NCBI RefSeq assembly: GCF_051465645.1 | Contig: NZ_CP195790.1 | Location: 930,001 to 994,000 of the forward strand | From: Planctomicrobium sp051465645 | Lineage (GTDB): Bacteria; Planctomycetota; Planctomycetia; Planctomycetales; Planctomycetaceae | Reading direction: 5' to 3' | Length of the DNA: 64,000 nucleotides | Shown: positions 24,832-33,066 of the stretch, piece after piece | How positions within the stretch are numbered: position 1 is the stretch's first letter | Layout of the letters: every line of letters starts with the position of its first letter | Program-made: the position numbers and the translations under genes | The notes under the pieces: model-generated | The model's input: only the letters and a program-made list of their open reading frames with translations | What the model was told of the DNA's origin: nothing | The model's database searches: none

Positions 24832-25653
24832 ATGCTCAGCCCTCGCCGAATCTTTGAAGACAACATCCGACCAGCCGACCTGCTGCTCAAGGTCTACCGG
24901 CTGCTGGAACACGATGCGCCCAACACCGAGGAAGGCGTATTGCGGACGCTGCGAGATTTGGTGAAGGCCGATGACGACGAGGGGTTGATGGTCATTTACA
25001 ACGAGGTCTTTCTGGGGCTGATTCGGGAGAGCGCCGAAGTCCCGCCTGCATCCATCAAACGCAGTGCCTTGTGCAATTTGCTTAGGCAATCGGTGGTCAC
25101 GGCCAGCACCGCCTTGGAAACCTACCTGCCGATCCTGCTCAGGGACAATCTGCCGGAAGTCATCGGGCTGCGAGGCCGAGACTTCGTGCCCAAGAAGGAC
25201 GAAGAGATCAAGAACCAGTTCAAGAACCTCACCTTCGCCCTCGATGAAGTGGTTCGCATTCTGGCTGATCCCGACCCGCTGTTCGTCGCCAACAAGATGA
25301 TTAGCAGCCTGAACTTCAGCTACCTCAGCGGCAAGCGGGGCATTCACGTCACCGGCGTGCTGCTGGCCCTCGACAACCCTTGGGGGTTGATTGCCAAGCA
25401 ACTCGGTCGGGCCGAGGACGAAATCAAGAAGACGCTCGACGCCACGGTAAAGCGCCGCAACGACATCGTGCATCGGGCCGACCGGTCGCAAGATGATCCC
25501 AGTGGTGCGGCCCAAGAGATCGGCTATCCGTGGGCCAAACAAGCGGTGGAAACAATTCGGGTGGTGTGCCTTGCTCTCGATGATCTGGTGACGGCTCGGC
25601 TCAGGGAATTAAAAGCACAAGCAGCGGCGGCACAACCGCAGGGAGCGGCCTGA
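24832..25653 (+). CDS. HEPN-like protein embedded in the BREX operon
   Basis: A 273-residue mainly helical protein. The motif RRNDIVHRADR near residues 208-218 contains RNxxxH, the catalytic signature of HEPN ribonucleases, placed in a C-terminal helix as in RiboL-PSP-HEPN-like proteins. The first half has no recognised motif. It sits between brxC and pglX with gaps of 3 and 1 bases, so it is made with BREX. It may be an RNase effector or an antitoxin-less HEPN accessory factor; proteins of this type are seen beside some BREX loci, but its role is inference. Confidence 0.75.
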   Translation: MLSPRRIFEDNIRPADLLLKVYRLLEHDAPNTEEGVLRTLRDLVKADDDEGLMVIYNEVFLGLIRESAEVPPASIKRSALCNLLRQSVVTASTALETYLPILLRDNLPEVIGLRGRDFVPKKDEEIKNQFKNLTFALDEVVRILADPDPLFVANKMISSLNFSYLSGKRGIHVTGVLLALDNPWGLIAKQLGRAEDEIKKTLDATVKRRNDIVHRADRSQDDPSGAAQEIGYPWAKQAVETIRVVCLALDDLVTARLRELKAQAAAAQPQGAA

Positions 25654-25654
25654 C

Positions 25655-28600
25655 ATGGACCAAGAGATTCGCAACAAGCTCCGCAACGTCGTCACGCAGT
25701 GCCGCAAGCTGCTCGAAGAGGCCATTGCGCAGGAGCTTGAAGGCAAGTACGGCATCTTCGCCAAGAAGGATCAGGTGATGGCTGATCCAAGCGCCAAGAT
25801 GACCCACTTAAGCGAAGAGGAACAGGCGGCTCGCAAAGACATCCTCGATCACTACGCCCACATCAAGGCCCGTGGGTTCAAGCCGAAGGATGCCCTCGAT
25901 CAGTTGATTCGGGAAATCGCCTTCACGCATCTCAACCGGCTCTGTGCGTACAAGATGATGGAGGCCCGTGAAGTTTACGTCGGTGGTCAAAAGTTCCGTG
26001 AAGCGGTCAGCCGGGGCGTCAACTCCAACGGCGTGAAGTTTTATCTGGCGGAACACCCGGAGGAAGAACGGCTCTTCAACACCGGCCATCAGGATGCCGC
26101 CTATCGGCATTTCTTGGACTGGCTCGGCGGGGCGCTCTCCGAAGAGATCGGCGTGCTGTTCAACCCCAACGACCCGGCCAATCGCCTCTACCCTCGGCAG
26201 AAGACGCTCGATGAAGTTCTCGAACTGCTCAACGGCGGCGGAATCAAGGCCGAGGAAACCGAACTGCGGGACGGGTGGCCGCAGATTTGGTCGCAGGACG
26301 AAACCATCGGCTGGGTCTACCAGTATTTCACGCCCAAGGAGCTGCGGGATGCTGCAAGAGACCCGAAGAAAGGTGGAAGTCAAGCTCCCCGCAACTCCTA
26401 CGAACTGGCCTTCCGCAACCAGTTCTTCACGCCCCGCTATGTGGTTGAGTTCCTCACCGACAACACGCTGGGCCGCATCTGGTACGAAATGCGGAAGGGA
26501 GACACCAAGCTCAAGGACCAGTGCCGCTACATGGTCCGCCGCCCCACCGAGATTTTCTTGCAGGAGGGCGAACAGCCGCCCAAGGATGCCGCCGAGGGGA
26601 AAGACGATCTTTCTCAGGAAGAACTGCTCAAGCTCCCGGTCCACATTCCGCACCGCCCGAAGAAAGACCCACGGGAACTCAAGATTCTTGACCCCGCCTG
26701 CGGCAGCGGCCACTTCCTGCTGTACTGCTTTGACCTGCTGCTCACGATCTACGAGGAAGCCTACGCCGATACTGACCTCGGTCCGGAATTGAAGAAGGAC
26801 TATCCGACGCTCGATGCCCTCAAGCGGGATGTCCCCCGGCTGATCCTCGCTCACAACCTGCACGGCATCGACATCGACTTGCGGGCCAGTCAGATTGCGG
26901 CCCTTGCTCTGTGGCTACGTTGCCAGCGGGCGTATCAGGACATGGGGCTGAAGAAGGATCGTCCCCAGATCACCCGGTCCAACTTCGTCTGTGCCGAGCC
27001 GATGCCCGGTGAAGAGCAGATGCTCAAGGAGTTCGTCGGCCAGCTTGAGCCGAAAGTCCTCGGTCAAGTCGTGGAAGTCGTCTTCGACAAGATGAAGCTG
27101 GCGGGGGAAGCCGGTTCACTGCTCAAGATCGAGGAAGAAATTCGGGACGCCATTCGTGAAGCCAAGCGCCAATACGCAATGGGCGGATTTTCCATCCAGC
27201 GCACGCTGTTCGACAAGCCGACCGAGCCAGTAGTTAAGGTCTTTTCGGTAAAAGACATCACCGATGCGCAGTTCTTCGAAGGTGCCGAAGCGCAGGTGAT
27301 TGCGGCTCTTCGTTCCTATGCGGAGAGCGCTCAGAACGGTCAACGGCTACAACGTCGGCTTTTCACTGACGATGCCGTTCGGGGATTCGCCTTCGTAGAC
27401 CTCTGCCAGAAGCGATACGACGTGGTGCTGATGAATCCGCCATTCGGACTGGCCCCGAATCAAGCCATCGTGGCAAAGTACATCACAAAGGAATATCCCG
27501 CAATTGCCAAGAACCTCGCATGTGCTTTCGTCCAGCGAGCTTTGCGAGTGCTTTCATCGAATGGAATGGCGGGAACGGTTTCAGATCGCTCCGTTTTCAT
27601 CCGTAAGAACTATAAGGAGATTCGGCATGAGATGTTGGCAGTCGGCACGTTGTTCTACGCCGATCTTGGCTGGGAAGTGCTTGACGAAGCAAATGTAGAG
27701 GCAGCGGCGTTAGTGATGCGTCAGGGATACATCGAGTCATCATGCTTTTTTGATTGTCGCAAAGATGTAGATAAGTCAGAACGGCTCAGAGACTCGATCC
27801 GGTCTCTATCGCAGACACTATTGCCGTTTGCGACGTACCTCCATTTTAACGATGAGTTTCTGGCATTCCCCAACACAGCCTTTGCATATTGGGTTCCACG
27901 CTCAGTCTTCCTGCTATTCGCTGCTAACAGATCGTTTGAGAAAGAGTGGGCGGCGACCAAGCAAGGCACGGCTCCTGCGGATACTCCGAGGTTTGTGCGA
28001 CTGTGGTGGGAAGTGCCCGTTCCACAGCTTGCGGACGGATCGTTTGCAAGACTGGCGCATGGCGGCACGTTTTCTCCAATGTTCCGTGATTACTCATTTG
28101 TGATTTTGTGGAGGAACAACGGGAAAGACCTCAAGGATTATGTGTGCGAACGTTATCCGTACTTAAATGGTAATCCCGCATGGGTAGTCAAGAACGAGGA
28201 TCACTACTTTCGAGTCGGATTGCACTTTGGAAAACGATGTCACTGTCTTAGCGTGCAGTTCATGCCTCCGGGTATGGTATTCACAAATGAGGGACACGCA
28301 GTATTTCCGGTCGATGCCAAGAAAGCAGCAGTTGTGTGTGGCCTCATGAATACTCGCCTGTACCGTTATGTTGTGAACACATACTGCGGACAGCACAAGC
28401 ACGGCGGGTACATCGACTCTTTGCCAAGTTTTGACGTTCCTGTTGAGTTGCAGGTTGCACTTGGTGTCTACGCAGAGAAGGAATGGCGGTTTAGGTGTGA
28501 ATATGGGCGGTTCAATGAGGTCGGCAATTGGTTTGTCGGCCCAGCCTATGCTAAAGGTGACCATCCTCGCACTCTAACAGCAGCGGCGGAAATTTCCGTA

Positions 28601-29815
28601 AAAGAATACGTTGAGCGGGAGGCAGAGCTTTTGAAGGAGCGCCTAGCACTGGAAGACGAACTCGCACAGTCAGCTAGGCTTGCAGAGCAAGACTGGCAAC
28701 GTGTCTCGTGGGCATTTTCTGGTAATCCGTTCTTGCACACGTCTACAACTTCAGAGGCGGGAACATTGTCAGAGGACGCCGACGAAGGCGATGACGATTC
28801 GAGCGATGATGACGAAGACGTAGGATCAATGCCAGAGTTCGGCCCCGACCAGTTTGGACGAGTTGGCAGCCTTTGTGCGAAGGCGCAGGTGCCTCCGGAA
28901 TTACTCACCGTAAAGATGCTTTCTCATCTGGACCCTGAGCTAATTAGGCTGCGTGCGCATCAGGAGATGTCATACGGTACGGGAGTTGTATTTGGTCGGT
29001 GGGATGTGCGCTTTGTCGCTGGAAACACGACATGGCCGAGATATGAAAATCCGATTGAGCCATTGCTTCATTGCCCACCCGGAGCGCTTCAGGAGTCAGA
29101 TGGAGTCGAAGCAAAGAAAACGCCTGACGGATACCCCGTGCGAATCAATTGGGATGGCATTCTGACGGATGACCCTGAGCATGGCGACGACATTGAGCGC
29201 CGGATGCGAGATGTTTTGGAAGTCATCTGGAAGGATGATGCCGAAGCCATCGAGAGCGAAGCCTGCGAAATACTTGGGGTAAATAAGTTGCGGGATTACA
29301 TCCGCAAACCCGGCAAAGGTGGCTTCTGGGATGACCACATTTCACGCTACTCGAAGAGCCGCCGCAAGGCTCCGATCTACTGGCTGCTGCAATCCTCGAA
29401 GAAAAACTACGCCATTTGGCTCTACTACCACCGGCTCGATAAAGACATGCTCTTCAAGGCGCTGGTGAACTACGTCGAGCCGAAGATTCGCTTGGAAACT
29501 AGCCGCCTCGAATCGCTCCACTCCCAGAAGGCCGCTGCGGGCGAAAGCGGCAAAGAGGCCAAGCGGGTCGCCAAGGACGTGGAGCGGCAAGAAGACTTCC
29601 TTTCCGAATTGCGGGACTTCGAGGACAAGCTGCGGCGGGCGGCGAATCTGCATCTCGAACCCGACCTCAACGATGGCGTCGTCCTGAACATCGCCCCGCT
29701 CCACGAACTCGTCCCGTGGAAGGAAGCCAAGAAATACTGGAATGAACTGATGGAAGGCCAGTACGAATGGTCATCCATCGGCAAGCAATTGCGTGAGAAA
29801 GGGTTGGTGAAGTGA
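25655..29815 (+). CDS. pglX: BREX adenine-specific DNA methyltransferase PglX
   Basis: A 1386-residue N6-adenine methyltransferase. Motif I, DPACGSGHF, is at ~346-354 and the catalytic NPPF at ~594-597; a target recognition region follows. In BREX it marks self DNA at an asymmetric hexamer; the target sequence cannot be read here. An acidic stretch rich in Asp/Glu/Ser lies at ~1035-1056. Within bases ~27450-29100 the codon use becomes less GC-rich than at the two ends, which suggests that the recognition region was exchanged by recombination. The stop overlaps the next start (TGATGA). Confidence 0.95.
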   Translation: MDQEIRNKLRNVVTQCRKLLEEAIAQELEGKYGIFAKKDQVMADPSAKMTHLSEEEQAARKDILDHYAHIKARGFKPKDALDQLIREIAFTHLNRLCAYKMMEAREVYVGGQKFREAVSRGVNSNGVKFYLAEHPEEERLFNTGHQDAAYRHFLDWLGGALSEEIGVLFNPNDPANRLYPRQKTLDEVLELLNGGGIKAEETELRDGWPQIWSQDETIGWVYQYFTPKELRDAARDPKKGGSQAPRNSYELAFRNQFFTPRYVVEFLTDNTLGRIWYEMRKGDTKLKDQCRYMVRRPTEIFLQEGEQPPKDAAEGKDDLSQEELLKLPVHIPHRPKKDPRELKILDPACGSGHFLLYCFDLLLTIYEEAYADTDLGPELKKDYPTLDALKRDVPRLILAHNLHGIDIDLRASQIAALALWLRCQRAYQDMGLKKDRPQITRSNFVCAEPMPGEEQMLKEFVGQLEPKVLGQVVEVVFDKMKLAGEAGSLLKIEEEIRDAIREAKRQYAMGGFSIQRTLFDKPTEPVVKVFSVKDITDAQFFEGAEAQVIAALRSYAESAQNGQRLQRRLFTDDAVRGFAFVDLCQKRYDVVLMNPPFGLAPNQAIVAKYITKEYPAIAKNLACAFVQRALRVLSSNGMAGTVSDRSVFIRKNYKEIRHEMLAVGTLFYADLGWEVLDEANVEAAALVMRQGYIESSCFFDCRKDVDKSERLRDSIRSLSQTLLPFATYLHFNDEFLAFPNTAFAYWVPRSVFLLFAANRSFEKEWAATKQGTAPADTPRFVRLWWEVPVPQLADGSFARLAHGGTFSPMFRDYSFVILWRNNGKDLKDYVCERYPYLNGNPAWVVKNEDHYFRVGLHFGKRCHCLSVQFMPPGMVFTNEGHAVFPVDAKKAAVVCGLMNTRLYRYVVNTYCGQHKHGGYIDSLPSFDVPVELQVALGVYAEKEWRFRCEYGRFNEVGNWFVGPAYAKGDHPRTLTAAAEISVKEYVEREAELLKERLALEDELAQSARLAEQDWQRVSWAFSGNPFLHTSTTSEAGTLSEDADEGDDDSSDDDEDVGSMPEFGPDQFGRVGSLCAKAQVPPELLTVKMLSHLDPELIRLRAHQEMSYGTGVVFGRWDVRFVAGNTTWPRYENPIEPLLHCPPGALQESDGVEAKKTPDGYPVRINWDGILTDDPEHGDDIERRMRDVLEVIWKDDAEAIESEACEILGVNKLRDYIRKPGKGGFWDDHISRYSKSRRKAPIYWLLQSSKKNYAIWLYYHRLDKDMLFKALVNYVEPKIRLETSRLESLHSQKAAAGESGKEAKRVAKDVERQEDFLSELRDFEDKLRRAANLHLEPDLNDGVVLNIAPLHELVPWKEAKKYWNELMEGQYEWSSIGKQLREKGLVK

Positions 29816-30465
29816 TGAACTTCGGTGAATCGCTGGCCTACTGGTACTTTCGCCTCAATGGGTTTCTTCCCTTGGCGAACTTCGTTCTCCATCGTCCAGA
29901 CGCTCCAAGGCGACACAATGCCGACTCGGACCTCTTGGCGGTGAGATTCCCGCATGTCTTTGAGGAAATCGGGGGCCAGCAGGACGACTGGGACAACGAC
30001 CGCTTTGCAGGTTGGGGACTCGACCATTTCCATCGAACCGTGTGCGTGATCGCTGAGATCAAGACCGGAAAATACGGCGAGGCTTCCATAAACCGAGCCT
30101 TCCGCCCGCAGCGTGTGCTGTATGCGGTGCGCCGATTGGGCGTTGTGCCTGCGGATCAATGTGAAGCCGTGTGCGAGGCGCTCGGCAATCGAGGCGTCGT
30201 ACATCATCAGAACTACTGCTTTGCCAAAGTGCTGATTTCCAATTCCATGCTGGCGTTCGGCACATTCGAGAACACAGCCGCTCACCTACATCTCGAACTT
30301 GCTGAGGCAGTTGCATTCATTCGCAACCGCATGACTCGGTATCGGCCAGAGAAAACTGCCGCACGAATGTTCTTCCCCGGCGACCTGATTCAGTTTCTTG
30401 CATGGGAAGCGGGGGTCGCAGTAGGTGGCGACGATCTAAGGAACAATGAGGAGCAGCAACAGTAA
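29815..30465 (+). CDS. PD-(D/E)XK-like protein in the BREX operon
   Basis: A 216-residue protein starting MNFGESLAYWYFRLNGFL. Asp39 in ADSDLLAVRF, and Glu81 and Lys83 in CVIAEIKTGKYGE fit the D...ExK core of restriction-endonuclease-like folds. The N-terminal helix is of a kind I recall in uncharacterised nuclease-like proteins of defence regions. It is coupled to pglX by TGATGA and to pglZ by TAATG. A role as BREX effector or DNA-processing helper is inferred from context only. Confidence 0.65.
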   Translation: MNFGESLAYWYFRLNGFLPLANFVLHRPDAPRRHNADSDLLAVRFPHVFEEIGGQQDDWDNDRFAGWGLDHFHRTVCVIAEIKTGKYGEASINRAFRPQRVLYAVRRLGVVPADQCEAVCEALGNRGVVHHQNYCFAKVLISNSMLAFGTFENTAAHLHLELAEAVAFIRNRMTRYRPEKTAARMFFPGDLIQFLAWEAGVAVGGDDLRNNEEQQQ

Positions 30466-33056
30466 TGGCCGTCGTGACCGAACATCTGATGCAACTCATC
30501 GCCAAGCAGGTCGATGACAAAGGGCTGGTCGTCTGGTACGACCCGGAGCAAGCCTACGGCTCGGCGGCGGTGGAACTCACACTCCCCAACACCACCGTGG
30601 CCCGCTTCGACGGCAGCTTCCTCAAGCTCCGAAAAGAAATCGACCACTTGATGGGCGACGGACAACCGCCCCGGCTGGTCGTCTACGTCCCCATCGAGCG
30701 AGAGAAGACTCACGCCGCCCTGATCGAACTCGACGCTGCGGGGGTCGTCATGCAGCCCCGGCAACAACCCCCGGCCTGCAACACCCGCCTCTCCGTCGTG
30801 GCCCGCAACGCCCTCAAGCCGATTCTGGGCGAGGATCAGGTGGGCGAGATCGAACGGCAAGTAGAAGCAGGCAAGCTGTCGCTGGCCGACCTCAACTCGC
30901 TGGCCGAACAAGGCATCGACATTTCCACCGGCGTCGTGAAGCTGATCTGCGGCACCGCCAACCCGCAGGAAGTGGCCTTGGCCTTCCTGCACGACGACGA
31001 GCATGACAACGAGATCGAAAAGAAGGAGGCCGGGAAGGAACTGCGGCACTTGCTGCAAGTGAGTTATGACATCGAACTTCCCGCAGCCGAAGCGTTGTCG
31101 AACAGGCGAGTGAAGCTGGGGCGGCACGTTCTGCTCACCGATCTGTTCGCCGCTCTCAAGAAAGATACGCCGTCGTCCCTCTCTTCTGTTTCCGCCGCAC
31201 AAAGCACGGGCGGCGTGGATGCCTGTGTGCGACTGACCCGAACATGGCGGAACAGCCGGGAGCATCGGGACAGCTACGTTGCCGTCGCCAACAAGGTCGA
31301 ACACGAACTGGCCCTCGGCCAGCTTGACCTGCCCGTGGAGCCGCTGAGGGAAAACGAAACCTTCCGGTGCGTCGAACTCGCCTTGCTGGTGCATGTGGAA
31401 GGCGAGCTTCTGAAGAAGGCCACCCCGGAGTTGCTGCAACTGGCCAACTATCGCCTCTCCCGCTTCTGGGCCGATGTCGAGCCAAAGATTCAGGCCCGCT
31501 GGGCGCTCATTTCGTCCGCCGCCGAGGTCTTGCTGGAGGCCGACCGAGTGGGGAAAGAGATTAAGAAGGCACCGACCACCGTTCCCGCTCTCGTCAAAGC
31601 GTATGCCGACGATGACGAGCCGTGGTGCCTGCTCGACACGCACCACCGGCACATGGAGAGCCGCAAGTACAACTTCGAGTTCGACGCCGGTAGCGACCAT
31701 CACGGGCTGGAAAAGCTCATCACCAAAGCCGAGCAGCGGTACACCGAGGTCGGCAGCGAACTGGCGAAGCACTTCATTACGCAGTTCGCCAAAGCCAAGC
31801 ATCCGATCAAGGGGCTGTTGCGGCAGCGGGACTTCTTCGAGAAGCAGGTGAAGCCGCATCTGGGTGAAGGCAAGGTCGCCTACGTCTGGGTGGACGCCCT
31901 GCGGTTCGAGATGGCCCGTGAGTTGTGCCGGTTGCTGGCCGACGACTTCAAGCTCGAATGCCAGCCCGCCATCGGCACCATGCCCACGATCACCGAGATC
32001 GGCATGGCGGCATTGCTCCCGAAGGCCCATGAAGCGGCGAAGGTGGTCAGCGTGGGTGGTGGTAAGCTGGCGTTGGAGATTGGCGGCAAGGTCATCAAGG
32101 ACCGCAAGGACCGAGTGGCCTTCCTGAAGGAACATGCGGGAGTGCCGGTCTTCGATGCCAAGCTGGACGATCTTCTGCCGAAGCCCGGCAAGAAAGTTCG
32201 GGACGGCATTCAAGACGCCCAGTTGATCCTGATTACCTCGCAGGAGATTGACGAACTGGGCGAGGCCGACAATATGTCACAGGCCCGGCTGCAAATCGAC
32301 GGCGTGCTGAGCCATTTGCGGCGGGGGGTGCGGGTGCTGGCCGATCACGGCATCAAGACCATCGTGCTGGTCGCCGATCACGGGCATCTGTTTGCCGACG
32401 AGATCGGGGAGGACATGAAGATCGAAGCCCCCGGTGGCAAAGCGGAAGACCTGCATCGCCGGGTGTGGGTCGGTGTAGGGGGCACGTCCGAGCCGTCCTA
32501 CCTGCGGACCTCACTGGCCTCGCTGGGTGTGGAGAGCGAATACGACATTGCAACCCCGTGGACGTTTGCCGTCTTCAAGTCGAAAGGCGGTGGGCGAGCC
32601 TATTTCCACGGTGGACTGTCTCCCCAAGAACTGATCGTGCCCGTGGTCGTCATGCACTCGACGGCGAAGCCCACGGGGACGACGACCGGCATCCAATGGA
32701 CGTTGACGCCCGGCACGGCCAAACTGACCACAAGGTTCTTCTCAGTGCAGATTGCCGGGAGCCAGAGCGAATCGAGCCTGTTCGGGTTTGAACCGCCGAA
32801 AGTGCGAATCGAACTGCGGGCGAACAAGAAATGCGTGTCGATGCCGGTGAGCGCCTCCTACGGGTTCGAGGATGCGACCGGCGAAGTGAAGCTGAAGATT
32901 TCTGAAACTGACAACAAGCGAATCGAACCGAATACCGTCACCGTGATGCTGTCCGAAGAGATTTCTCAGAAGACGGTCGGAGTTTACCTGCTCGATGCCA
33001 TCACGGGGGCAGAACTGGCGGCTCCCCTGACGGTCGATGTCGCCATTTCGATGTGA
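30465..33056 (+). CDS. pglZ: BREX alkaline phosphatase-like protein PglZ
   Basis: An 863-residue PglZ protein. The phosphatase-superfamily core begins at YVWVDALRFEMARELCRLL (~470-488), where VDALR carries the nucleophile-side Asp, and continues with TIVLVADHGHLFADE near 630-645, the metal-binding ADHGH motif, and YFHGGLSPQELIVPVVV. The N-terminus (VVWYDPEQAYG, VVYVPIERE) is typical of the BREX type. PglZ is essential for BREX methylation and defence, with nuclease or phosphodiesterase activity shown in some members. The stop overlaps the ribosome site of brxL. Confidence 0.95.
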   Translation: MAVVTEHLMQLIAKQVDDKGLVVWYDPEQAYGSAAVELTLPNTTVARFDGSFLKLRKEIDHLMGDGQPPRLVVYVPIEREKTHAALIELDAAGVVMQPRQQPPACNTRLSVVARNALKPILGEDQVGEIERQVEAGKLSLADLNSLAEQGIDISTGVVKLICGTANPQEVALAFLHDDEHDNEIEKKEAGKELRHLLQVSYDIELPAAEALSNRRVKLGRHVLLTDLFAALKKDTPSSLSSVSAAQSTGGVDACVRLTRTWRNSREHRDSYVAVANKVEHELALGQLDLPVEPLRENETFRCVELALLVHVEGELLKKATPELLQLANYRLSRFWADVEPKIQARWALISSAAEVLLEADRVGKEIKKAPTTVPALVKAYADDDEPWCLLDTHHRHMESRKYNFEFDAGSDHHGLEKLITKAEQRYTEVGSELAKHFITQFAKAKHPIKGLLRQRDFFEKQVKPHLGEGKVAYVWVDALRFEMARELCRLLADDFKLECQPAIGTMPTITEIGMAALLPKAHEAAKVVSVGGGKLALEIGGKVIKDRKDRVAFLKEHAGVPVFDAKLDDLLPKPGKKVRDGIQDAQLILITSQEIDELGEADNMSQARLQIDGVLSHLRRGVRVLADHGIKTIVLVADHGHLFADEIGEDMKIEAPGGKAEDLHRRVWVGVGGTSEPSYLRTSLASLGVESEYDIATPWTFAVFKSKGGGRAYFHGGLSPQELIVPVVVMHSTAKPTGTTTGIQWTLTPGTAKLTTRFFSVQIAGSQSESSLFGFEPPKVRIELRANKKCVSMPVSASYGFEDATGEVKLKISETDNKRIEPNTVTVMLSEEISQKTVGVYLLDAITGAELAAPLTVDVAISM

Positions 33057-33066
33057 GGAAAACGTC

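Noticed and set aside
25808..26863. A 351-codon minus-strand open frame
   Set aside because: Antisense to the start of pglX, low complexity translation, no family.
30390..32213. A 607-codon minus-strand open frame
   Set aside because: It is antisense to pglZ. The high GC third positions of pglZ leave the opposite strand open; its translation has no known motif.
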